This document shows, piece by piece, positions 39,628 to 48,319 of a stretch of DNA of 64,000 nt (position 1 is its first letter; each line of letters begins with the position of its first letter). The position numbers were made by a program, and so were the translations under genes. Origin of the DNA: Chthonobacter albigriseus. Its GTDB lineage: Bacteria; Pseudomonadota; Alphaproteobacteria; Rhizobiales; Pleomorphomonadaceae. The notes beneath the pieces are model-generated. The model saw nothing but the letters and a program-made list of their open reading frames with translations, had not been told where the DNA came from and did not search any database. Location: assembly GCF_013839445.1 (NCBI RefSeq), contig NZ_JACDIT010000007.1, forward strand, positions 62,001-126,000, read 5' to 3'.

Positions 39628-40431
39628 ATGGTAACGCGGGTCGCAGTGGCGGGGATAACCGGCTGGACGGGAAGCGCCGTCGCCAGGGGCGTGATGGCCG
39701 CCGACGACATGGATCTGGTCGCCGGCGTGTCGCGCTCGGCAGCCGGGACGGACGTCGGCGTCCTGCTCGGCGGGGTTGCGACGGGTTGCACTACGTATAC
39801 GTCCGTCGCCTCGATAATGACGACTACACCTCTGCCGGAAATTCTGGTCGACTACACCAAGCCGGACGTCGTCAAATCGAACGTGCTGACCGCGATCGCC
39901 CACGGGGTCGCCGTGGTGATCGGGACCTCGGGCCTCACGGCCGCCGACTACGCCGAGATCGACGCCGCCGCCAGAGGTGCCGGGGTGGGTGTCTTCGCCG
40001 CCGGAAACTACTCCATCACGGCCACGCTGATGACCAAATTCGCTTTGATGGCAGCACGTTACGTGCCCGACGTCGAGGTGGTCGACTATGCATCCGCCAA
40101 GAAGCCGGACACGCCGTCGGGCACGGCGCGGGAACTTGCCGAACGGCTCTCGGCGGTGCGGCTGCCGTCCACGGCCAAGCCGGTCGCAGAACTCGGTGGC
40201 GTCAGAGAAACCCGTGGCGGAACAATAGGTTCGGTTCAGGTCCACTCGCTTCGGATGCCCGGTTTCGTGCTGTCCTGCGAGGCTCAGTTCGGTGCTCCGG
40301 ACGAGCGTCTCGTGATCCGCCACGACGCCGGAAGCTCGGCGGCGCCCTATGTCGCCGGCACCCTGCTCGCCATCCGTCGGGTCCGTGAAGTCGCCGGTCT
40401 GCGCCGCGGCCTCGATCAACTCATCGACTGA
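39628..40431 (+). CDS. DapB-family reductase paralogue lacking the catalytic His-His pair
   Basis: A 267-residue protein of the dihydrodipicolinate reductase fold. The NAD(P) motif is [18 protein letters not shown], followed by [30 protein letters not shown] and [16 protein letters not shown], as in DapB. At the active site, canonical DapB has EAHHxxKxDxPSGT; here it reads [14 protein letters not shown]. The Lys and PSGT stay, but both histidines are replaced. A different substrate or chemistry is therefore likely. It lies inside a lysine/glutarate-type operon, so a cyclic imine such as a piperideine carboxylate is an attractive but unproven substrate. An alternative is a biosynthetic DapB that tolerates the change. 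Confidence 0.8.
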   Translation: MVTRVAVAGITGWTGSAVARGVMAADDMDLVAGVSRSAAGTDVGVLLGGVATGCTTYTSVASIMTTTPLPEILVDYTKPDVVKSNVLTAIAHGVAVVIGTSGLTAADYAEIDAAARGAGVGVFAAGNYSITATLMTKFALMAARYVPDVEVVDYASAKKPDTPSGTARELAERLSAVRLPSTAKPVAELGGVRETRGGTIGSVQVHSLRMPGFVLSCEAQFGAPDERLVIRHDAGSSAAPYVAGTLLAIRRVREVAGLRRGLDQLID

Positions 40432-40442
40432 AGAGGTTTCCC

Positions 40443-41654
40443 ATGACCGCCGTCGCCAAGTCCGCCCCCGAAAAGCGCCAGTCGTTTCAATGGGATGACC
40501 CGTTCCTGCTGGACGACCAGCTGTCCGAGGACGAGCGCATGATCCGGGACAGCGCCCGGGCCTATGCCCAGGAGAAGCTGCAGCCGCGGGTCATCGAGGC
40601 CTACGCCGAGGAGAGGACCGATCCGGAGATCTTCCGCGAAATGGGAGAACTCGGATTGCTCGGTGTCACGATCCCGGAAGACTACGGCTGCGCCGGCGCG
40701 AACTACGTTTCGTACGGCCTCGTCGCTCGGGAAGTCGAACGTGTCGACAGCGGCTATCGCTCCATGATGAGCGTGCAGTCCTCCCTGGTGATGTACCCGA
40801 TCTATGCCTACGGCGATGAAAGCCAGCGGAAGAAATACCTTCCGAAGCTTGCCTCCGGCGAGTGGATCGGCTGCTTCGGCCTGACCGAGCCGGACGCGGG
40901 GTCGGATCCCGCTGGCATGCGGACCCGGGCGGAGAAGGTATCGGACGGTTATCGTCTCACCGGCTCCAAGATGTGGATCAGCAACTCGCCGATCGCGGAT
41001 GTCTTCGTCGTCTGGGCGAAGTCGGAAGCGCACGGCGGCGAGATCCGCGGCTTCGTCCTGGAGAAGGGCATGAAGGGCCTTTCCGCTCCGAAGATCGGCG
41101 GAAAACTGTCGCTTCGCGCGTCGATCACCGGCGAGATCGTGATGGACGGCGTCGTGGTCGGAGAGGATGCTCTTCTTCCGAACGTCTCCGGCCTGAAGGG
41201 TCCGTTCGGGTGTTTGAACCGGGCGCGATACGGGATTTCTTGGGGTGTGCTCGGTGCGGCCGAGTTCTGCATGCACGCTGCTCGAGGCTATACCTTGGAG
41301 CGCAAGCAGTTCGGCAAGCCGCTGGCGCAGACCCAGCTTATCCAGAAGAAGCTGGCGGACATGCAAACCGAGATCGCCCTTGGTCTGCAAGCATCGCTTC
41401 GTGTCGGCAGGCTGTTCGACGAGGGCAAGATGGCCCCCGAGATGATCTCGATCGTCAAGCGCAACAATTGCGGCAAGGCTCTCGACATCGCCCGGATGGC
41501 CAGAGACATGCATGGCGGCAACGGAATCTCGGAAGAATACCAGGTGATGCGTCACATGGTGAACCTGGAGACCGTGAACACCTATGAAGGAACGCACGAT
41601 GTTCACGCGCTGATCCTCGGCCGTGCGATCACCGGGTTGCAGGCCTTCTTCTGA
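40443..41654 (+). CDS. gcdH: Glutaryl-CoA dehydrogenase
   Basis: A 403-residue acyl-CoA dehydrogenase. It closely fits Gcd[37 protein letters not shown] at the start, [39 protein letters not shown] (FAD/substrate loop), and the catalytic glutamate in [20 protein letters not shown]. It oxidises and decarboxylates glutaryl-CoA to crotonyl-CoA, passing electrons to ETF. It starts 11 bp after the DapB-like gene. The CoA-transferase two genes downstream probably supplies its substrate. Confidence 0.93.
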   Translation: MTAVAKSAPEKRQSFQWDDPFLLDDQLSEDERMIRDSARAYAQEKLQPRVIEAYAEERTDPEIFREMGELGLLGVTIPEDYGCAGANYVSYGLVAREVERVDSGYRSMMSVQSSLVMYPIYAYGDESQRKKYLPKLASGEWIGCFGLTEPDAGSDPAGMRTRAEKVSDGYRLTGSKMWISNSPIADVFVVWAKSEAHGGEIRGFVLEKGMKGLSAPKIGGKLSLRASITGEIVMDGVVVGEDALLPNVSGLKGPFGCLNRARYGISWGVLGAAEFCMHAARGYTLERKQFGKPLAQTQLIQKKLADMQTEIALGLQASLRVGRLFDEGKMAPEMISIVKRNNCGKALDIARMARDMHGGNGISEEYQVMRHMVNLETVNTYEGTHDVHALILGRAITGLQAFF

Positions 41655-41664
41655 GAGGGCCGCC

Positions 41665-42081
41665 ATGACCCCGCCGATCCGGGCCGCCATCGCCTATTTC
41701 GCCATCGCCTTTGGATTCGGCATGGTGTTCGGAACTATCCGGGTCCTGTTGCTGGCGCCGAAGCTCGGCGAACTGGCCGCGGTGCTGTTCGAGGTGCCGA
41801 TCATGCTGGTGATCTCGGCGCTGGGGTCGCGATGGGCGGTTCGCCGGTTCGGTGTCGGCGACGCGCTGGCGGATCGGCTGGCGGTGGGCCTCGTCGCCTT
41901 CGGCCTCCTGCTGGTCGCCGAAACCTTGCTCGCGGGCTTGGTCGGCACTGGAACTTTCGGCAATAACGTCCCGCAGAACCTGCAGGAATACGGTTCCCCG
42001 CCACGCCTGGTCGGACTTGCCGCCCAGGTCGTCTTCGCCCTGATCCCGCTGTTCGTGCCGCGAAGGTCCGCCGATGTCTAA
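41665..42081 (+). CDS. Unknown four-helix membrane protein in the catabolic operon
   Basis: A 138-residue protein with about four membrane helices (AAIAYFAIAFGFGMVFGTIRVLLL; LAAVLFEVPIMLVISALGSRW; LAVGLVAFGLLLVAETLLAGL; LVGLAAQVVFALIPLFV). I do not recognise the family with certainty. GAGAGGG precedes the ATG, and its 3' end overlaps the CoA-transferase start by eight bases, so it is a genuine member of the operon. A transport or membrane-scaffold role is possible but not shown. Confidence 0.65.
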   Translation: MTPPIRAAIAYFAIAFGFGMVFGTIRVLLLAPKLGELAAVLFEVPIMLVISALGSRWAVRRFGVGDALADRLAVGLVAFGLLLVAETLLAGLVGTGTFGNNVPQNLQEYGSPPRLVGLAAQVVFALIPLFVPRRSADV

Positions 42082-43264
42082 GCCTCTTGCCGGTGTTCGG
42101 GTCCTTGAACTCGCGCGGATCCTTGCCGGACCCTGGGCGGGGCAGATCCTTGCCGATCTTGGCGCCGAGGTGATCAAGGTGGAGCGACCGGGATCCGGCG
42201 ACGACACCCGGGGATGGGGTCCGCCCTTCATCTCCGATGCCGTCGGCGAAAGCTGGGGGGCGGCCTACTACCACGCCTGCAATCGCGGCAAGCGGTCGAT
42301 CGCGATCGACTTCGAAACCGAGGAGGGCCGGGCGGTGGTCCGGCGCCTTGCCGCGGACTGCGACGTGGTGATCGAGAACTTCAAGGTCGGCGGACTGAAG
42401 AAGTACGGTCTCGACCACGACAGCCTGAAGGCGGGAAATCCCGGCCTGATCACCTGTTCAATCAGCGGTTTCGGGCAGGACGGGCCCTATGCGGCGCGGG
42501 CCGGCTACGACTTCATGATCCAGGGGATGTGCGGGCTGATGGACATCACCGGCGACCCGGCCGGCGAACCGCAGAAGGTCGGCGTTGCGGTCGTCGACGT
42601 CTTCACTGGTGTCTATTCTGCCGTCGGAATCCTCGCGGCGTTGCGACGTCGGGACGAGACCGGGGAGGGCGGCCACATCGACATGTCGCTGCTCGACGTC
42701 GGTGTTTCGATGCTGGCTAACCAGGCGATGAACTACCTCGCCTCCGGCAAGGCGCCGCGCCGGCTCGGCAACGCCCATCCGAATATCGTTCCGTATCAAG
42801 TGTTTGAAACCAGTGACGGCCATGTCATCGTCGCGGTCGGCAACGACGGCCAGTATCAGAAGTTCTGCGCCGTGATCGGTGCGCACGAGCTCGCCGCCGA
42901 CGCCGCCTATTCCCGCAACGCCGACCGTGTGCGGCTGCGGGCTGATCTGGTGCCCCGTCTTGCCCCCTTCCTGAAGGCGCTGACCCGGGTCGACGTATTG
43001 GCGCGGCTGGAGGCGGCCGGCGTTCCGGCGGGGCCGATCAACACGGTCGCCGACGTGTTCGCCGATACGCAGGTCGTCCACCGCGGGCTGAAACTGGCGC
43101 TCGCCGGTGACGATGGTGCGGTGGTTCCCTCCGTCGCGTCGCCGATCGTGATCGACGGCGTCCGGATGGCGGCGGACCGTCCGAGCCCGAAGCTCGGGGC
43201 CGACACGGCCGACATCCTCAAATCCATCGCGGTGACGCAAGATCGAGGCGGAGATACCCTGTGA
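42074..43264 (+). CDS. CaiB/BaiF family (class III) CoA-transferase
   Basis: A 396-residue class III CoA-transferase. It starts KPLAGVRVLELARILAGPWAGQILADLGAEVIKVERPG and has NRGKRSIAIDFETEEGR, the GLMDITGDPAGEPQKVG active-site region and HPNIVPYQVFETSDGHVIVAVGNDGQ. The neighbour gcdH suggests that it makes glutaryl-CoA from glutarate, with succinyl-CoA as donor, as GcdG does in Pseudomonas. It overlaps the upstream membrane-protein gene by eight bases and the downstream ThDP-enzyme gene by four (GTGA). Substrate assignment is by context. Confidence 0.87.
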   Translation: MSKPLAGVRVLELARILAGPWAGQILADLGAEVIKVERPGSGDDTRGWGPPFISDAVGESWGAAYYHACNRGKRSIAIDFETEEGRAVVRRLAADCDVVIENFKVGGLKKYGLDHDSLKAGNPGLITCSISGFGQDGPYAARAGYDFMIQGMCGLMDITGDPAGEPQKVGVAVVDVFTGVYSAVGILAALRRRDETGEGGHIDMSLLDVGVSMLANQAMNYLASGKAPRRLGNAHPNIVPYQVFETSDGHVIVAVGNDGQYQKFCAVIGAHELAADAAYSRNADRVRLRADLVPRLAPFLKALTRVDVLARLEAAGVPAGPINTVADVFADTQVVHRGLKLALAGDDGAVVPSVASPIVIDGVRMAADRPSPKLGADTADILKSIAVTQDRGGDTL

Positions 43265-44928
43265 GTTCAGAGACGAAGACCCGCACCGGCGGACAGATCC
43301 TCGTGGACCAGCTGATCGCCCAGGGGGTGGAGCGGCTGACCTGCGTGCCGGGTGAAAGCTACCTCGCCGTCCTCGACGCCCTCCACGACGCCTCCATCGA
43401 CGTGATGGTCTGCCGCAACGAGGGTGGGGCGGCGATGATGGCGGAAGCCTACGGCAAGCTGACCGGCCGGCCGGGCATCTGCTTCGTGACCCGCGGTCCG
43501 GGAGCGACGAACGCCAGCCCCGGCGTCCACATCGCCCAGCAGGATTCCACGCCGATGATCCTGTTCGTCGGGCAGGTCGAGCGCGGGATGAAGGAGCGCG
43601 AGGCCTTCCAGGAGGTTGACTACAAGGCCGTGTTCGGGACCATGGCCAAATGGGTGGTGGAGATCGACAATCCCGCCCGCATTCCGGAACTGATCGCCCG
43701 CGCCTTCCGCGTCGCCTGCCAGGGCCGGCCTGGCCCGGTGGTGATCGCGCTGCCCGAGGACGTGCTGACCGAGACCGTGGCGGTCGCGGATGCGCCGAAG
43801 GTGGAGCCGGTGGAAACCTGGCCGGGCCTCACCGACATGATGCGGCTGCAAAAGATGCTCTGGTCGGCGAAGCGGCCGCTGGTGATCCTCGGCGGCTCGC
43901 GCTGGAGCGAGCGGGCCTGCCGCGAGGTGATCCGGTTTGCGGAGCGGTTCGACCTGCCGGTCGCGACCTCCTTCCGCCGCTCCCACCTGTTCCCCGCCAA
44001 GCACCCGAACTATGTCGGCGACGTCGGGATCGGGCCCAACCCGAAGCTGGCCGAGCGGGTGAAGGACGCCGACGTGCTGATCCTGATCGGCGGCCGGATG
44101 AGCGAGATGCCGTCGTCGAGCTACACGCTGATCGACGTTCCAGCGCCCAAGCAGCAGCTGGTGCACGTCCATCCGGATCCGGAGGAGATCGGCCGCGTCT
44201 ACCAGCCGGCGCTTGGCATCGTCGCCTCGGCGCATGCCTTCGCGGCGGCGCTGGAGACGGTGCATCCGCCGGTTTCGATCCCCTGGGCGGAGCGGACCCG
44301 GGCGGCGCGCGAGGACTGGAAGGCGTGGACCGAGACGCCGAAGACGCTGCCGGGCGCGTTCCAATATGGCGACGTGATGCGCTGGCTGCGGGACCATCTG
44401 CCGGAAGACACGATCGTCTGCAACGGTGCCGGAAACTACGCGATCTGGGTGCACCGCTACTGGCGCTACAACAGCTTCGCGACGCAGCTTGCGCCGACCT
44501 CCGGCTCGATGGGCTACGGTCTGCCGGCGGCGGTGATGGCCAAGCGGCAGCGGCCGGAGAGCCCGGTGGTCGCCTTCGCCGGTGACGGCTGCTTCCTGAT
44601 GAACGGCCAGGAGTTCGCCACCGCGGTCCAGTATGGCCTGCCGATCATCGCGATCGTGGTCGACAACGGGATGTTCGGGACGATCCGGATGCACCAGGAG
44701 CGGACCTACCCGGGCCGCCCGTCCGCAACGGCGCTGAAGAACCCCGATTTCGCGGCCTATGCCCGTGCCTTCGGCGGGCACGGCGAGACAGTGCGCACGG
44801 CCGAGGAGTTCGTCGCGGCCTTCGAGCGGGCCCGGTCGAGCGGCCTGCCGGCGATCCTGCACTGTCTGATCGACCCGCAGGCGATCACGCCGGCAAAGAC
44901 GCTGGACGAGATCTCGCGCGGGGTCTGA
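43261..44928 (+). CDS. Thiamine diphosphate-dependent enzyme (acetolactate synthase-like)
   Basis: A 555-residue three-domain ThDP enzyme. The Pyr domain has the catalytic Glu in VMVCRNEGGAAMMAEAYGKLTG. A central Rossmann-like domain follows (PLVILGGSRWSERACREVIRF). The PP domain has GDGCFLMNGQEFATAVQYGLPI with the DNGMFG metal site. It resembles the acetolactate synthase / decarboxylase / lyase group without a visible regulatory partner. In an operon with GcdH and a CoA-transferase it could decarboxylate a 2-oxo acid such as 2-oxoadipate, but this is an inference. A GTG start overlaps the transferase stop. Confidence 0.85.
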   Translation: MSSETKTRTGGQILVDQLIAQGVERLTCVPGESYLAVLDALHDASIDVMVCRNEGGAAMMAEAYGKLTGRPGICFVTRGPGATNASPGVHIAQQDSTPMILFVGQVERGMKEREAFQEVDYKAVFGTMAKWVVEIDNPARIPELIARAFRVACQGRPGPVVIALPEDVLTETVAVADAPKVEPVETWPGLTDMMRLQKMLWSAKRPLVILGGSRWSERACREVIRFAERFDLPVATSFRRSHLFPAKHPNYVGDVGIGPNPKLAERVKDADVLILIGGRMSEMPSSSYTLIDVPAPKQQLVHVHPDPEEIGRVYQPALGIVASAHAFAAALETVHPPVSIPWAERTRAAREDWKAWTETPKTLPGAFQYGDVMRWLRDHLPEDTIVCNGAGNYAIWVHRYWRYNSFATQLAPTSGSMGYGLPAAVMAKRQRPESPVVAFAGDGCFLMNGQEFATAVQYGLPIIAIVVDNGMFGTIRMHQERTYPGRPSATALKNPDFAAYARAFGGHGETVRTAEEFVAAFERARSSGLPAILHCLIDPQAITPAKTLDEISRGV

Positions 44929-44995
44929 CGGCCCGAAACCTCAACCTGGAGGACCGGAGCGAGCCTCGGCCTCCCAAGGACACCAGCATACCCCC

Positions 44996-46174
44996 ATGCA
45001 GAGCTATGACGTCGTTATCATCGGCGGAGCGGTCACCGGATCTTCGGTCGCCTATCACTTGGCTGCGGATCCGGATTTCACCGGGTCGATCCTGGTGGTG
45101 GAGAAGGATCCCTCCTACCAGACCTGCGCCTCGGCACTGTCGGCGGCGTCCATCCGCCAGCAGTTCTCGTCGGCGGTGAACGTCAAGATCTCGCTCCACG
45201 GCATCGCCTTCCTGCGCTCGATCGGCGACATCCTGGAAGTGGACGGCGACCGGCCGGACGTGCAATTGCACGAAGGCGGATACCTGTTCCTGGCAACCGG
45301 CGCGGGGCGTGAGATCCTGGAGGAGAACCACGCAATCCAGGTCGGGCTCGGCGCGGATATCGCCTTCCTCGACCCTGCAGCCTTGAAGGCGACGTTCCCG
45401 TGGCTCGCCGTCGACGACCTCTCGGCCGGCTGCTACGGGCTTACCGGCGAAGGCTGGTTCGACGGATACGGGCTGATGCAGGCGTTCCGGCGCAAGGCGC
45501 GGTCGCTCGGCGTGGAGTACCGGGCGGCAAGCGTCGTGGACGTGAGGACGGCCGGCGGGCGTGTCGTCTCGGTGACGCTCTCGGACGGCTCGGAGATCGC
45601 CTGCGGGACGGTGGTGAATGCGGCCGGCGCGGGCGGTGCCGCCATCGCGCGGGCGGCCGGGGTCGAGATCCCGATCCATGTGAAGAAGCGGATGATCTTC
45701 ACCTTCAAGTGCGCCGACCCGGTGGAGCGCTGCCCGCTGCTGATCGATCCCACCGGCGTCTACGTGCGGCCGGAGGGCGACGGCTTCCTGTGCGGTACCG
45801 CTCCGCCGGCGGACCAAGACCCGGACGTGGAGGGCGACTTCGAGGTGGAGTGGGGCCTGTTCGAGGAGGTGATCTGGCCGACGCTGGCGGCGCGGGTGCC
45901 GGCGTTCGAGCGGATCCGGACGGGACGGGCCTGGGCGGGCACCTACGACATGTGCGCCTTCGACCACAACGTGCTGCTCGGCCCGACGCGGGCGGTGCCC
46001 AACCTGATCCTCGCCAACGGCTTTTCGGGACACGGCCTGCAGCAGTCGCCGGCCGTCGGGCGCGGCATCGCGGAACTGATCGTGCACGGCGGCTACCGCA
46101 CGCTCGACCTTTCGGAGTTGTCGCCGGACCGGATCGCGGATGGTCGCCCGGTGGTGGAGAAGAACGTGGTCTGA
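44996..46174 (+). CDS. FAD-dependent amine / amino-acid oxidase (DAO family)
   Basis: A 392-residue flavoprotein. The FAD motif is YDVVIIGGAVTGSSVAYHLA, with the conserved ALSAASIRQQFSSAVNV patch and the C-terminal NLILANGFSGHGLQQSPAVGRGIAELI typical of sarcosine oxidase/DAO-type enzymes. It could oxidise pipecolate or another secondary amine to the imine that feeds the ALDH7 enzyme, as AmaA does in Pseudomonas putida; the family covers many amines, so this is a contextual guess. It starts 67 bp after the ThDP gene, and its own promoter cannot be excluded. Confidence 0.83.
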   Translation: MQSYDVVIIGGAVTGSSVAYHLAADPDFTGSILVVEKDPSYQTCASALSAASIRQQFSSAVNVKISLHGIAFLRSIGDILEVDGDRPDVQLHEGGYLFLATGAGREILEENHAIQVGLGADIAFLDPAALKATFPWLAVDDLSAGCYGLTGEGWFDGYGLMQAFRRKARSLGVEYRAASVVDVRTAGGRVVSVTLSDGSEIACGTVVNAAGAGGAAIARAAGVEIPIHVKKRMIFTFKCADPVERCPLLIDPTGVYVRPEGDGFLCGTAPPADQDPDVEGDFEVEWGLFEEVIWPTLAARVPAFERIRTGRAWAGTYDMCAFDHNVLLGPTRAVPNLILANGFSGHGLQQSPAVGRGIAELIVHGGYRTLDLSELSPDRIADGRPVVEKNVV

Positions 46175-46247
46175 TCACGACCTGCGGCGGGGCTGTATTC
46201 TCCGGCACCGCTGCTAGAATAGGCTCTCCAGAAGGAGCCTTGCCGCG

Positions 46248-48311
46248 TTGCGTGCCCGCCTGCGTGCCCGACTGTTGATTGCGCTGATGATCGGCGTCGG
46301 CCTCGCCGCGTCGGCGGCGCCGATCGCGCTGCGGCTCGCGGTGGAGGCTGCCAAGCCGGCGGATCTGTTCGTCCAGACATCCCGCGTGGTACTCGACCGG
46401 AACGGCCGGCTGCTTCGACCTTTCGTGGTGGAGAACGGCCTGTGGCGACTGCCGGCATCGGTGGAAGCCGTCGATCCGCTTTATCTGGCGATGCTGCAGG
46501 CGACGGAGGATCACCGTTTTCCCGAACACCGCGGGGTCGACCCGACCGCTATCGTCCGCGCCGGATTGCAGCTGGTCACATCGGGGCGGATCGTTTCGGG
46601 CGGCTCGACGCTGACGATGCAGGTGGTGCGGCTCGCCGAACGTCGGCATACACGCGACGTCCCGGGCAAGCTCGGCCAGATCGTCGGCGCGCTGGCGCTG
46701 GAGCGCTTCGTGTCGAAGGACCAGATCCTCGACGCCTATCTGAAGCTCGCCCCATTCGGCGGGAACCTGGAGGGGATCCGGGCGGCGTCGCTTGCCTATT
46801 TCGGGCACGAGCCGCGGCGGCTGCGGCCTGCGGAGGCGGCGCTGCTCGTGGCGCTGCCGCAGGCGCCCGAAGCGCGACGGCCGGACCGTTTTCCGCAGGC
46901 GGCGAAGATCGCGCGGGACCGGGTGCTCACCCGGGCTGTCGCCTCGGGCGTTCTCAGCCGCGCCGACGCCGAGGCCGCCATGGGGGAGCCGGTGCCGGAG
47001 CGGCGGATCGCCTTTCCCATGCTCGCGCCGCAGACGACCGACCGCGTCGCCCGCGAAACGCCGGCCGAGCCGATCATCCGGCTGACGCTGGACGGCGACC
47101 TGCAGGGCAAGCTGGAGCGGCTCGCCGAAGAGCGGGCTGAGGCGATCGGGCCGAAGGTTTCGGTCGCCATCATGGTGGCGGACATCGCCACCGGCGACGT
47201 GCTCGCCTCGGTGGGGTCAGCCAAGCTGATGGACGAGAGCCGGGACGGGTTCATCGACATGACGCGCGCCGTGCGTTCGCCGGGCTCGACGCTGAAGCCC
47301 TTCATCTATGGGCTGGCGTTCGAGAGCGGGATCGCGCATCCAGCGACCCTCGTGGAAGACCGGCCGACCGCCTTCGGGGGCTATACGCCCGGCAACTTCG
47401 ACAAGACCTTCCACGGGACCGTGACCGTTCGCCGGGCCCTGGAGCTGTCGCTCAACGTGCCGGCGGTGCAGGTGCTGGAGCAGGTCGGGCCGGCCCGGCT
47501 GGTCGGCCGGATCAAGCGGACGGGCGTGACGCCGCGCTTTCCGGACATGTCGCCGGCGGGCCTGGCCATCGGCCTCGGTGGCGTCGGACTGACGCTCGCC
47601 GACCTGACGACGCTCTATGTGGCGCTGGCGCGCGGCGGCGATCCGGTGCCCTTGGTGGAGCGGCTGGGCGGGCTGCGGCCGGCGGAACCGATGAAGCCGA
47701 TCTTCGATGCCCGAGCAGCGGCCTACGTCACGGATATTCTTGCCGGGACACCCGGCGTGACCAAGGGTGACGCGCGGGTGGCGGTGAAGACCGGCACCTC
47801 CTACGGATACCGCGACGCGTGGGCCATGGGCTACGACGGACGGCTGGTGATCGGGGTCTGGGTGGGCCGGCCGGACGGCGCGCCAATGCCGGGACTGATG
47901 GGCGTGGACGTGGCGGTGCCGGTGCTGGCGGACGCCTTCGTGCGGGCCGGCGGGATCACCCGCCTGCCGCCGTCGCCGGTGAGCCTCCTGAACGCGACCT
48001 CGTCGCAGTTGCCCCCGCCGTTGCGGCGCCTGAGAGGCGCGCGGGCGGAGGTGGCGGACCGAAACGCGGGGCCGGCGATCGCCTATCCGCCCGACGGGGC
48101 TCGCGTGGACCTCGGCGGCAACGGGGCTGGCCTTTCCCTGAAGGTGCGGAACGGGCGGGCGCCGTTCACGTGGTTTGCCGACGGGGCGCCGATCGCGCGC
48201 GAACCCTTCTCGCGCGAGATCCTGTTCACGCCTGCAGGATCCGGCTTCGTGACGCTCAGCGTAGTGGACGCGCTCGGGCGCGCCGACCGGGTCACCGTCT
48301 TCCTGGAGTAG
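46248..48311 (+). CDS. pbpC: Penicillin-binding protein 1C
   Basis: A 687-residue bifunctional peptidoglycan synthase. An N-terminal anchor precedes the GT51 glycosyltransferase, with the catalytic Glu in ATEDHRFPEHRGVD and GGSTLTMQVVRL. The transpeptidase has SxxK in SPGSTLKPF, SxN in SLNVPAVQV and KTG in VKTGTSYGYRDAW. The last 90 residues form the BiPBP_C domain (AIAYPPDGARVDL to the end). A TTG start is used, with GAAGGAG ten bases upstream. In many bacteria pbpC follows an alpha-2-macroglobulin gene (yfhM); none is present here. Confidence 0.9.
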   Translation: MRARLRARLLIALMIGVGLAASAAPIALRLAVEAAKPADLFVQTSRVVLDRNGRLLRPFVVENGLWRLPASVEAVDPLYLAMLQATEDHRFPEHRGVDPTAIVRAGLQLVTSGRIVSGGSTLTMQVVRLAERRHTRDVPGKLGQIVGALALERFVSKDQILDAYLKLAPFGGNLEGIRAASLAYFGHEPRRLRPAEAALLVALPQAPEARRPDRFPQAAKIARDRVLTRAVASGVLSRADAEAAMGEPVPERRIAFPMLAPQTTDRVARETPAEPIIRLTLDGDLQGKLERLAEERAEAIGPKVSVAIMVADIATGDVLASVGSAKLMDESRDGFIDMTRAVRSPGSTLKPFIYGLAFESGIAHPATLVEDRPTAFGGYTPGNFDKTFHGTVTVRRALELSLNVPAVQVLEQVGPARLVGRIKRTGVTPRFPDMSPAGLAIGLGGVGLTLADLTTLYVALARGGDPVPLVERLGGLRPAEPMKPIFDARAAAYVTDILAGTPGVTKGDARVAVKTGTSYGYRDAWAMGYDGRLVIGVWVGRPDGAPMPGLMGVDVAVPVLADAFVRAGGITRLPPSPVSLLNATSSQLPPPLRRLRGARAEVADRNAGPAIAYPPDGARVDLGGNGAGLSLKVRNGRAPFTWFADGAPIAREPFSREILFTPAGSGFVTLSVVDALGRADRVTVFLE

Positions 48312-48319
48312 CTCGCCGG

